Shown here: positions 1 to 7,711 of the stretch, piece by piece
Position numbering within the stretch: the first letter of the stretch is position 1
Layout: the number at the start of each line of letters is the position of its first letter
NCBI RefSeq assembly: GCF_017639205.1
Contig: NZ_CP071139.1
Location: 496,001 to 560,000 of the forward strand
DNA: 64,000 nucleotides
DNA from: Streptomyces nojiriensis
GTDB taxonomy: Bacteria > Actinomycetota > Actinomycetes > Streptomycetales > Streptomycetaceae
Reading direction: 5' to 3'
Position numbers and translations under genes: made by a program
Notes under the pieces: model-generated
Database searches by the model: none
Seen by the model: the letters and a program-made list of their open reading frames with translations, nothing else
Told to the model about the DNA's origin: nothing

Positions 1-41
1 GGCCCTGGCAGCGGTCGCCGGCGAACGGCGACCCAGGACCG

Positions 42-515
42 GTGGGCCCGGGAGGACTCCCCCACGGGCCGATTCCCCCCGGCGCGCGGATGCCGGACGC
101 CGTCAGGAACCTTCGTGTACTGATGATGGTCCTCGGCGGCATGCAGGCCCTCCTCGGAGTCGCCCTGGTGACCAACAGCGTGGCCGTCGCCACGTCCATC
201 TGGGGCGACGGGGACGCCTCCACCCCGTGTTGCACCACGCCCGGCGGGGATCACGCCGGGATGGTCGTGTTCGTCGGCCTGCTCGTCCTCGGGGTTTCCG
301 CATGGGGCGTCACCACCGCCCTCAAGTTCCCCACGCGCCAGCGGATTCTGCGCGTGTCCGCCCTCGCCTACGGGTGGACGGCCCTGCCCTTCAGCTGGGC
401 GTTCTTCCAGGTGATACCCCTGCTGGGGTTCGCCTGGCTCGTGCCGGCGATCCTGGCGATCGTCCGCCCGAACCAGCCGGAAAGCCGCGCCTGGTTCAAC
501 CACCGGCCCCTGTGA
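42..515 (+). CDS. Integral membrane protein, probably 5'-incomplete
   Basis: Unrecognised small membrane protein. The N-terminus is rich in Pro and Gly, followed by about four hydrophobic segments (near residues 24-48, 74-96, 106-124 and 126-142) and a short polar tail. The GTG at 42 has a weak AGGA before it. The reading frame stays open to the first base of the window and the upstream residues are also Pro/Gly-rich, so the true start may lie outside. ATG at 90 is the other candidate. The segment between the first two helices holds a Cys-Cys pair. Function not inferred. Confidence 0.6.
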   Translation: MGPGGLPHGPIPPGARMPDAVRNLRVLMMVLGGMQALLGVALVTNSVAVATSIWGDGDASTPCCTTPGGDHAGMVVFVGLLVLGVSAWGVTTALKFPTRQRILRVSALAYGWTALPFSWAFFQVIPLLGFAWLVPAILAIVRPNQPESRAWFNHRPL

Positions 516-570
516 CACGCAGAGGCGTCATTCCGGCCGGATGACCCCGCGGCCGTACGGCGGGTGCGCT

Positions 571-1383
571 TCAGGTGATCTCGAAGGTGAGGGCGACCAT
601 CAGCGCGGCGGCGGCCAGTACCGCGGCCGCGACGTGCGTGGGGCGGCGCGGCTTGCGGGCGAACTTCTCGGTCGTGACGATGCCGGTGAGCAGCACCATC
701 CAGCCGAGCATCCCGATCCCCCCGCTGGCCCCGCTCGCCACGGCCATCACGAGCATCAGCGCCCAGCACGAACGGAAGCAGGCTCCGCCGTGGCGCAGCC
801 CGAAGCGGCCGGCCCCCGCCACCGCGGGCCAGCCGCTCAGTGGTAGCGGGGAAGATCGGTGGCAGTCCCTCAGGGCGCGCCGTTTGTGGACGGTCAGCTG
901 CCATACGGCCGCGAGCGCCAGCGCCGAGGCCAGTACGACCTCGTCGGGCAAGGGCGACCACAGCGGTGCCAGCCGCAGCAGCAGCGCGCCGTATCCGATC
1001 CAGACGGCCAGGAAGACCGCGGCGAAGGTCGCCATCGCGCGCTGCCGTCGTCGCCGCAGGCTGTTCGTGCCCACGTGCTCGAGCACGGGGACGGCCGCAG
1101 GCAGCATCATCGCGAAGCTCATCAGCGTCCACATCGCCAGGTCCATGGAGCCGGATGCCCCGAAGCCGGCCGGGGGGCCGCCCGGTTCCACGGCGCCACC
1201 CGTTCCGTGCATGTGGGTGGCGCCATCCGTGCCGTGCGTCCGCCCGGCCACGACCAGCGAGACCAGGGCGATCCAGGCGGCTACGGCCGCCAGCTCGAAG
1301 CCGAGGGAGACGCGCGGCCGCAGCACCCGCCGCAGGCGCATCGTCCGCGGAGAGCGCACGCGCTCCGCGCTCTCCTGGGCCAT
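571..1383 (-). CDS. DUF2182 integral membrane protein
   Basis: A 270-aa polytopic membrane protein. The family hallmark (MWxxMxxAMMLPxxxP) is at residues 84-99, followed by further transmembrane helices. The family is described as putative metal-binding membrane proteins and has no established biochemical role. Between helix 1 and the hallmark helix is a His/Met-bearing extracytoplasmic loop (H50, H57, M58, H59). Its ATG overlaps the stop of the upstream tyrosinase gene by one base (TGATG), so the two are almost certainly translationally coupled. Inference: it may act in copper handling or assembly of that copper enzyme. No MelC1-like chaperone is seen nearby. Confidence 0.85.
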   Translation of the reverse strand: MAQESAERVRSPRTMRLRRVLRPRVSLGFELAAVAAWIALVSLVVAGRTHGTDGATHMHGTGGAVEPGGPPAGFGASGSMDLAMWTLMSFAMMLPAAVPVLEHVGTNSLRRRRQRAMATFAAVFLAVWIGYGALLLRLAPLWSPLPDEVVLASALALAAVWQLTVHKRRALRDCHRSSPLPLSGWPAVAGAGRFGLRHGGACFRSCWALMLVMAVASGASGGIGMLGWMVLLTGIVTTEKFARKPRRPTHVAAAVLAAAALMVALTFEIT

Positions 1384-2777
1384 CAGGTGTAGCCGAGGCT
1401 GACGCGTCCGATCTGGACCGGAGGGTCGTCCTCGCCCTCAGGCTCCGTGAAGCCGAGCGGAAGGAAGGTCACGCGCATCTCGCGATCGTCCCAGGCGTTC
1501 TCCGCTTCCAGCCTGCGCACCAGTGGGGTGATCTCCACGGTCACCCGCAGGCCGTGCGGGTGTTCATCGCCTCGTGGATCCTGTGCCAGCTCGATACCGA
1601 AGAACGGCAGATTGCCGACCCGGTGGCTCTCCGCCAGTTCGTCCGATGCTCCGTCGGGCAGGTTGACGTAGATGCCGTAGACGGTGTCGGGGCTCTCGTC
1701 ACCCTCGATGTCTTCAACGCTGAGATATACCCGCCCTTGGGCCTCGGCGGCCATGGCTCCGAGGCCCATGCCGAGCGACCGTACCGTGCGTTCGTCGATG
1801 GGTACACCGACGCTCGCAGGGCGACCGACGAGGCGTACGGGATGCTGTGACGCGCCGACCAGTTCCCTCCGCTCGGTCCGGGCCGGCCCGGAGGGGTTCG
1901 GATTGCTCATCGCCATCTCGGGGACCGGAAGCGGGGGCGGGGGCGGGGTGGTGATCGCCACGTTCGACTCGTACGTGTACCCGAGCTGGTTCGCGATGTC
2001 TACGACGTCGGCCCCGGTCAGAGGTTGCACGGTCCCGTCGGCGTCGAAGAACCGGTATTCCTGGTCCGTCCAGCGCAGGTCGGTCGGGTTGCTGTGCCCC
2101 GGGTGGCTCGACCATTCGAACCACAGGCGGTCGATGTTGGCGTGGTGAAGCCAGAAGATGGGATCCTTCGCGGCCGTGAGGGGGTTCCTCATGAGGCCGC
2201 CGAGGTGGTTGTGCACGGCGCCGTGCGGCGTGAGCTCGATCTGTCCGTGTCTGTTCCAGATGGAGTCACCGTCCGGGGTGATGCCACCGCCGAATTCCGC
2301 CTCCCCGATGAACTGGGGGCGTGCCAGCGCTGACACCGCGGAGGTGATCTGGAAGGGCAGGGCTTGGCCCAGATTGACGTTGTTGCCCCGCTGGGCGAAG
2401 AGGGGGTTGGTGCCGCCTTGCGATTCGCGAAAGGCCGGGGGAATCCGGGCTTGCGTTCCGCCGGCGTCGTAGCCCCAGAACGGCAGGGCCCAGTCGGCCG
2501 GGCCGCCCAGGTCCACGACCGTCGCGCGAACGATCCGCTCGAAGAAGTAGAGGTACATGCGGTGCCAGGAGAGGAAGAACCAGGACCCGTGCTGGCAACC
2601 GTTCCACAGCGGCTTCGGCGGCGTCACGGTCGTCTTGTGCATGGCTGCCTGGTAGAACCAGCTCGTGGGGTCGTCCGGGTCCCGGCTCTTCATCTCGCCG
2701 ACGGCCGCAGCATAGTGAGCAAGCGTCTGATCACCGTCCTGAAGTGTCCACACGTTCTTGCGCAGGTGCATCACCAT
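1383..2777 (-). CDS. Tyrosinase-family copper oxidase
   Basis: A 464-aa type-3 copper protein. CuA ligands are H47, H63 and H72, the last two in an H-x8-H stretch ending WHR. CuB ligands are H185, H189 and H212 within the FWLHHANIDRLW signature. C61 lies two residues before H63, the position used for a Cys-His thioether in many fungal and plant enzymes. The C-terminal 170 residues form an additional domain like the shielding domain of polyphenol oxidases. The start at 2777 is chosen because GGAGG sits 8 bases upstream; a GTG at 2846 in the same frame lacks one. No signal peptide is evident. Expected reaction is o-hydroxylation and/or oxidation of phenols. Longer than MelC2 and not paired with melC1, so not the classical melanin enzyme. 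Confidence 0.88.
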   Translation of the reverse strand: MVMHLRKNVWTLQDGDQTLAHYAAAVGEMKSRDPDDPTSWFYQAAMHKTTVTPPKPLWNGCQHGSWFFLSWHRMYLYFFERIVRATVVDLGGPADWALPFWGYDAGGTQARIPPAFRESQGGTNPLFAQRGNNVNLGQALPFQITSAVSALARPQFIGEAEFGGGITPDGDSIWNRHGQIELTPHGAVHNHLGGLMRNPLTAAKDPIFWLHHANIDRLWFEWSSHPGHSNPTDLRWTDQEYRFFDADGTVQPLTGADVVDIANQLGYTYESNVAITTPPPPPLPVPEMAMSNPNPSGPARTERRELVGASQHPVRLVGRPASVGVPIDERTVRSLGMGLGAMAAEAQGRVYLSVEDIEGDESPDTVYGIYVNLPDGASDELAESHRVGNLPFFGIELAQDPRGDEHPHGLRVTVEITPLVRRLEAENAWDDREMRVTFLPLGFTEPEGEDDPPVQIGRVSLGYT

Positions 2778-2912
2778 GGCGTCCGCCTCCGTCACCCCGG
2801 GCATGGTTCGGTCGCTCGCATCGCCCGGCCGCCCGTTGTCCACCAAGCAGACTCGCGAGCCGGAATCGGGAGAAAGCTACCGAAACGGCACGCCTGAATG
2901 GACTCGGCGCGC

Positions 2913-2968
2913 GGGCGACAGGGCCAAAGGGAGGCGTCTCTCCCCTCCTCGCCGTTGCCCTGTCGCCC
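2913..2968 (-). terminator. Hairpin downstream of the PIG-L gene
   Basis: Perfect 12-bp inverted repeat (GGGCGACAGGGC and its complement at 2957-2968) with further pairing inside the loop. It lies between the end of the deacetylase gene and the start of the tyrosinase gene, where a terminator is expected. No U-tract follows, which is usual in actinomycetes. A run of GGGC repeats follows at about 3000-3030. Confidence 0.6.
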
Positions 2969-3037
2969 CTGCCGCGCCACCACGCCCGCGATGGCGGCGT
3001 CCGCCCGCCGGGCGGGCGGGCGGGCGGGCGGACCCGA

Positions 3038-3871
3038 TCAGCGCAGTCCGGCGAAGAGGTCGTTCTCGGGTACGGCCGCGCCGGTGGCGTCCTTGACACG
3101 TACGAAGGTTTCCATGCCCATCAACTCGCCGAACCGCTCCTTGCCCATCCTCAGGAAGAAGATGTTCTCGCCCTGACTGGCGTGCGCGGCCAGCGCGTCG
3201 AACTTCTGATCGCTGAACGCGGTGGTGTCCACCCACGTGGTGATCTCGTCGTCGGGGAGGCCGATCTTGGCCATCGCGGCGGCCTCGGCGGGGTCCGGCT
3301 CCGGCATGTCCTCGTGGAACTCGCGCATGATCTCCCCGAACCGCTGCATCCCCGAGCGGGGCATCGTCGTCCAGTACACCTTCGGTGTCAGCGCGGTCAT
3401 CTCCAGCGCCGCCATCGTGATGCGGTGGGCCTGGATGTGGTCGGGGTGGCCGTAGAAGCCGTTCTCGTCGTAGGTGACGACCACATCGGGTCGGTAGTGC
3501 CGCATGAGTTCCGCGAGTCGGGCGGCGCCCTCCTCCACGGGGGTCTGCCAGAAGGATCCGGGGGCGTCGTTGCTCGGCCAGCCCATCATTCCGGAGTCGG
3601 CATAGTCCAGCGTTTCCAGATCACTGATCTTCAGGACGTCACGGCTCACTTCGAGTTCTTGACGGCGCATCAAGGCGACGGTCGCCGGATCGTGCCCGGG
3701 ATCGCCCGGCTTGACACCCCCCGGTCCGTCACCGCATCGGCCGTCGGTACACGTCACGAGAACCGTGCGGATGCCCTCCGCCGCGTACCGCGCGAGGACT
3801 CCTCCGGTTCCGGTGGCCTCGTCGTCGGGGTGGGCGTGCACTGCCATGAGCGTCAAGGGCCGGTCACTCAC
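3038..3871 (-). CDS. PIG-L family deacetylase (MshB/Mca-like)
   Basis: A 277-aa zinc-dependent N-acyl hydrolase of the LmbE/PIG-L fold. The AHPDDE signature is at residues 13-18, with H14 and D17 as expected metal ligands, and a second metal motif, GHPDH, lies in the middle of the protein. Family members act on GlcNAc-inositol in mycothiol synthesis (MshB) or on mycothiol conjugates (Mca). The C-terminal half is closer to this group than to LmbE, but the exact substrate cannot be read from sequence. Start: GTG at 3871, preceded by AGGAGG at 8 bases; an earlier start would lack this. Monocistronic, followed by a hairpin. Confidence 0.85.
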   Translation of the reverse strand: MSDRPLTLMAVHAHPDDEATGTGGVLARYAAEGIRTVLVTCTDGRCGDGPGGVKPGDPGHDPATVALMRRQELEVSRDVLKISDLETLDYADSGMMGWPSNDAPGSFWQTPVEEGAARLAELMRHYRPDVVVTYDENGFYGHPDHIQAHRITMAALEMTALTPKVYWTTMPRSGMQRFGEIMREFHEDMPEPDPAEAAAMAKIGLPDDEITTWVDTTAFSDQKFDALAAHASQGENIFFLRMGKERFGELMGMETFVRVKDATGAAVPENDLFAGLR

Positions 3872-4312
3872 GAAACAATCCTCCTGGAAAAGCACTTCTC
3901 GGTCCGAGTGCGCGGCGGACATGCCGCGATCCTGGGGGCCCGGGTCCTGGTGGGGCGGACGACCTCATGGTCTCCGTGCTCCCCGCCCGTGCGACGCCGG
4001 TCCCTCGGTCGATGCAACCGCGCCGACCGGACCGCCTGTTCCCGGCACGGCCACTTGGCCTTTCACCCTGCCTCCAACCTCACCCCAGCGCATCGGCCAT
4101 ATGCCCTTCCGCGGCAAGGTCGCCCCGCCCCTCGGGCATGCCTGCGAGCCCGCGCCGGTACGTCTGCCCGGGGCCTGGATGGCGGGTCGGCGCGTCAGCT
4201 GGCAGCCTGGAGGGGAAGCCGTAGCGGGGGCCGTGCCACGTGCCGCCACTTGCGCGCCGCGGCGCCTCCGCTGCCGGAAACCACTGATCGTGTTCGCGGG
4301 AGGTGGACCTCC
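3872..4312. other. Intergenic region between divergent genes
   Basis: 441 bases between the deacetylase gene (minus) and the CAP-domain gene (plus). It must hold both promoters, but I could not pick a convincing -35/-10 pair or an operator. Several open frames cross it, none with a ribosome binding site or recognisable product. Confidence 0.5.
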
Positions 4313-4924
4313 TTGAGCAGGCACGTTTCGTTCATCAGAACCGCACGGAGTCTCGCTGTGGCCGGAGTCCTGTCGGCCGCACTGGTACCGGTATCGGCAG
4401 CGCCGGCGACAGCCGCCGCGTGCGACGCCGCGGCCGCTGCCCGGGCCCCGAACAGCAGCAACGACAGCGCCGTACGGAATGCACTGGTATGCCTCATCAA
4501 CAACCAGCGTACGCAGAGGGGTCTGCCCGCCCTCACCACCAACCAGGCACTGACCACTGCGGCGCAGCAGCATTCCGCCGCCGCCGTGCAACAGAAGTGG
4601 TGGGGACCGGGTAAGGATTCGCACCGCAACCCGCAGACCGGTTCGACGCCGCAGAGTCGGATCAAGGCCGCGGGCTACTGCCCGAACCCCAGGTCATGGG
4701 CCGTCGCCGAGATCACGTACACCGGCTGGGGCGGCTCGGGGACCCCGAATGCCGCGGTCAACTGGTGGATGAACGTGAGTACATGGGGCCACCGCCAGAT
4801 CATCCTCGACCCGTCGATGCGAGAGATCGGTGCCTGGGCCCAGCCGGGTTCGGCCGACCCGGCCGGGGCCGGTGCGAGTCAGGCCGGAACCTACGTCGTG
4901 ACCTTCGGGCGCTGCCAGCAGTGA
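4313..4924 (+). CDS. Secreted CAP (SCP/PR1) domain protein
   Basis: A 203-aa exported protein. A signal peptide with Arg residues and a hydrophobic core ends near an Ala-rich cleavage region (about residue 36). The rest is a CAP-superfamily domain: conserved helix with NNQRTQRGL, a QQHSAAA histidine, and a WWMNVSTWGHRQIIL segment containing the second conserved His. Four Cys residues could form disulfides. CAP proteins are secreted, and their molecular function in bacteria is mostly unknown. TTG at 4313 is the likely start: GGAGGTGG lies 6 bases upstream and the frame upstream has no secretory or domain features. Confidence 0.85.
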   Translation: MSRHVSFIRTARSLAVAGVLSAALVPVSAAPATAAACDAAAAARAPNSSNDSAVRNALVCLINNQRTQRGLPALTTNQALTTAAQQHSAAAVQQKWWGPGKDSHRNPQTGSTPQSRIKAAGYCPNPRSWAVAEITYTGWGGSGTPNAAVNWWMNVSTWGHRQIILDPSMREIGAWAQPGSADPAGAGASQAGTYVVTFGRCQQ

Positions 4925-5030
4925 GCCGGTGGGTGCGGAGCCGCGGCCGCCCGGCCCGGCCGGAGCGGCATGCTGCAGCAGGAAGGACCGAGGGTCCGAC
5001 CCGCGTGGCACCCCCCTCCGGGGCCGTCGG

Positions 5031-6212
5031 CTACTTCTGCTTCGCGGCGCACAGGGCCGTGTCCACGACGCTCTCGACGCGCCTCGTGGTCGCCACGTCG
5101 GTCGGGACGGCGGTCACCGTGACGTTCGCCGCCGCGCGGCTGTCGTCGGTGACCCCTCCGCGGGTCTCGTACCCCATGATGTCGCCGCCGTGGCCCCAGT
5201 AGAGGCCGCCGCACGACAGCGGCCTGCTCATGATCCCCAGTCCGTACCCGGCGCCGGTGTCCCCGAGGGGGACGGTGGTGCGCATCTCGGCGAGCTGCGC
5301 GTCCTCCAGCAGGTCGCCGGCCAGGAGCGCGGTGTAGAACCGGTTGAGGTCGGAGTTGGTGGAGATCATCTGTCCCGCCGCCCAGCTCGCGGACGGGTCG
5401 ATGTCCGTGACGTCGCGCCACGGCCCACCCGCCGCTTCCTTGCGGTAGCCCCGGGGATGGCGTTCCCGGACGGTCGTGTCACCGGCGGCCGGGAAGTAGG
5501 TGTGGCGCAGTCCGACGGCCCGGACCACCCGCTTGTCGATCTCCTCGGCGAGCGGCCGGCCGGTGACCTTCTGGACGATCAGGCCGGCCAGCACGTAGTT
5601 CGTGTTGCTGTAGGCCCAGCTCTTCCCGGGGGCGAAGTCGGCCTTCTTCCGCAGGGCGATGTCCAGGATGTCGCGGGGTTCCAGGTACCGGCGCTGGAGG
5701 AAGGCGCTGTCGACCTCGTTCTCGTAGTCGGGAATCCCGCTGGTGTGCTGGAGCAGCTCACGGACGGTGATGCCGCGCCCGTCGATCCCTTCTCCGCGGA
5801 CGAGGCCCGGCAGATGGGTGTCGACCTTGTCGTCGAGGCCGACTTTCCCCTCGGCCACCAGTTGCAGGACGACCACTGCGGTGAAGGTCTTGGTGGTGCT
5901 GCCCACCCGCACCTGCCCGTCCTCCGGTACCTTCGCCCCCGTGGCCAGGTCGCCCACCCCCGCGGTGTAGTGACGGGCGCGCCCCTTGACGTCCTGGACG
6001 CTCGCCAGCGCGGCGGGCAGTCCGTCGGAACGCACCAGCGCGTCGAGACCATGCTGGACCGCGTCCGGCCGGGCGGAGGATGCCGCGGGCGGCGCCAGGG
6101 CTCCCAGCGTCATCGCGCAGACGGCCACCGCGGCCGCGGCCGTCGCGGCTCTGCGCCGGCCACCCTGCTGCCGACAGAAAGAACGAAGCGTGTGCCAGGA
6201 CTGTGCGTGCAC
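5031..6212 (-). CDS. Secreted serine hydrolase (D,D-carboxypeptidase / class C beta-lactamase fold)
   Basis: A 393-aa exported protein with an Arg-rich N-terminus and hydrophobic segment at residues 22-46. Active-site motifs of the penicillin-recognising family are complete: STTK at 105-108 (nucleophile S105), YSN at 201-203 and HGG at 341-343. Similar to Streptomyces R61-type D-alanyl-D-alanine carboxypeptidases and related esterases; motifs alone do not separate these. GTG start, with ACAGGAG upstream at a good distance. Convergent with the CAP gene. Confidence 0.88.
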   Translation of the reverse strand: MHAQSWHTLRSFCRQQGGRRRAATAAAAVAVCAMTLGALAPPAASSARPDAVQHGLDALVRSDGLPAALASVQDVKGRARHYTAGVGDLATGAKVPEDGQVRVGSTTKTFTAVVVLQLVAEGKVGLDDKVDTHLPGLVRGEGIDGRGITVRELLQHTSGIPDYENEVDSAFLQRRYLEPRDILDIALRKKADFAPGKSWAYSNTNYVLAGLIVQKVTGRPLAEEIDKRVVRAVGLRHTYFPAAGDTTVRERHPRGYRKEAAGGPWRDVTDIDPSASWAAGQMISTNSDLNRFYTALLAGDLLEDAQLAEMRTTVPLGDTGAGYGLGIMSRPLSCGGLYWGHGGDIMGYETRGGVTDDSRAAANVTVTAVPTDVATTRRVESVVDTALCAAKQK

Positions 6213-6304
6213 GGGCCAACTCCTGTGAAGCGTTGGGGATCCAGCGGTTGCCGCTCCCAGCCTCTCCGGGGGTGCACGTCCTCAGCGATCATGCCACCCG
6301 GCCC

Positions 6305-6331
6305 GTCCCGGGTGGGGATATCCCCCGGGAC
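6305..6331 (-). terminator. Hairpin after the polysaccharide operon
   Basis: Inverted repeat GTCCCGGG / CCCGGGAC enclosing an inner GGGGATATCCCC palindrome. It lies downstream of the acyltransferase gene and upstream of the hydrolase gene on the same strand. Repeated GGGACCGGCCC stretches follow toward 6390. Confidence 0.45.
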
Positions 6332-6461
6332 CAGGGGAAGCCGTGCCTGAATCGGGTGGTTCCGGCAGGTGGGACCGGCCCGGGACCGGCCCCGTGCCGG
6401 CATCGTTTTCACTGGTCAACGGCGCTGCGAGCCGTGGGCTCGCCGCAGTGCGCGGCCCCCG

Positions 6462-7709
6462 TCAGTCGGCGGCCCGGCGCCTGCCCCGTCGGCGGCGTGG
6501 GTAGGGGAAGAGCCGTGGCGGGCGTTTGGCGGCCAGGTCCTCGACCCAGCCGAAGGTCAGCACCAGCAGGCCGAGGAGCGGGATCGCCACCAGCAGCGTG
6601 AACCATGGGCTGGCCAGCAGCCACTGGAGGTTCGCGTAGAAGAAGTGGACGCTCCAGAGGGGGTCGATCAGCGGGACGGCGACCACCAGCGCGGCCTCGT
6701 GCCAGAGGTAGACGCTGACGGCGCGTGCGTTGATCAGGCTGACCAGGCCGTTCCAGCGTGCCAGCGGCCTCGGCCACTCCTCCCAGGACGGGCTGACGTG
6801 GAGCAGGATGGCGACGAAGCCCAGGGACCACAGGGCCTGGGCGATCGGCCAGGACTCGATGTCGGTCGGTTCGGTCGGATCGACCGGCCGGGTCTGCAGG
6901 TACCAGAGGCCGGCCACCATGATCAGCGGCGCGATGGACGGCAGTACGTACTGCGGGATCTTCTTGAGCAGCCCTTCCTGGTGGGCCATGCCGAGGATCC
7001 AGCAGGAACCGAACATGGCGAAGTCGTTGGCGGTCTCCCACACCCGGCTGTAGATGAACTCCTGGTCGGCGAAGAACGTGTTCATGACGATCGTCAGCGC
7101 CAGGGGCGTGAACAGCGTCACCACCGGAAACCGTCGCAGTGCCCGCAGCATCAGCGGTGAGAGCAGGACGTACCACAGGTAGGCCCGGAGGTACCAGAGC
7201 GGGACGATGATCTGCGCGGCCCAGACGTGTTCCACGTGATGGTGGAAGCCGGCCAGCTCGTCCGCGTACGGCGGAGTGCTCAGCGGCAGGATCCAGAACG
7301 CCAGCTTGGCCCACCACCAGGTGGGGTGGCCCTCGGAGTCGGGGCCCCAGCCGTCGAGGATCTGGAGGGTGATCACGACGGCGCCGAACAGCCACATCGG
7401 AGGCAGCAGGCGGCGCAGCCGGCCGCGGATCACGCCGAGAGCGGGACGGCTGAGCGAGCGGGCCATCAGCGAGCCGGCCAGCGCGAACATCACGCCCATC
7501 GAGGGGAAGACGAGGGGCAGCCAGAACCAGCCGAAGTTGTGGTAGAGCACCACGCGGCCCAGCGCCAGCGCGCGCAGCAGGTCGAGATAGCGGTCCCGGC
7601 CGCCCTTGCGCTGGGGCGGTGCGTCCGGCTCCGGCTCCTGTCGCAGCACGGCGGGGACCCTCAGCTGGACGGTGTCGAAGGCGCGTCCTGGGTCGACGGA
7701 TGCGGGCAC
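6462..7709 (-). CDS. Acyltransferase-3 family membrane protein
   Basis: A 415-aa polytopic protein of the AT3/OafA group, with an N-terminal RDRYLDLLRALA motif (residues about 29-40), a following conserved His in the first helix (VVLYHNF) and about ten helices. Such proteins usually transfer acetyl or succinyl groups to extracytoplasmic polysaccharide. GTG start only two bases after the upstream stop (TGACCGTG), with GGAGG inside the end of the upstream gene, so it is translationally linked to the synthase gene. The C-terminus is a basic Arg-rich tail. Expected role: O-acylation of the polymer made by the upstream fusion protein. Confidence 0.85.
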   Translation of the reverse strand: MPASVDPGRAFDTVQLRVPAVLRQEPEPDAPPQRKGGRDRYLDLLRALALGRVVLYHNFGWFWLPLVFPSMGVMFALAGSLMARSLSRPALGVIRGRLRRLLPPMWLFGAVVITLQILDGWGPDSEGHPTWWWAKLAFWILPLSTPPYADELAGFHHHVEHVWAAQIIVPLWYLRAYLWYVLLSPLMLRALRRFPVVTLFTPLALTIVMNTFFADQEFIYSRVWETANDFAMFGSCWILGMAHQEGLLKKIPQYVLPSIAPLIMVAGLWYLQTRPVDPTEPTDIESWPIAQALWSLGFVAILLHVSPSWEEWPRPLARWNGLVSLINARAVSVYLWHEAALVVAVPLIDPLWSVHFFYANLQWLLASPWFTLLVAIPLLGLLVLTFGWVEDLAAKRPPRLFPYPRRRRGRRRAAD

Positions 7710-7711
7710 GG

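Noticed and set aside
1383..2777. Classical melanin operon (melC)
   Set aside because: The oxidase is much longer than MelC2 and no MelC1 chaperone is adjacent; the partner is a DUF2182 protein.
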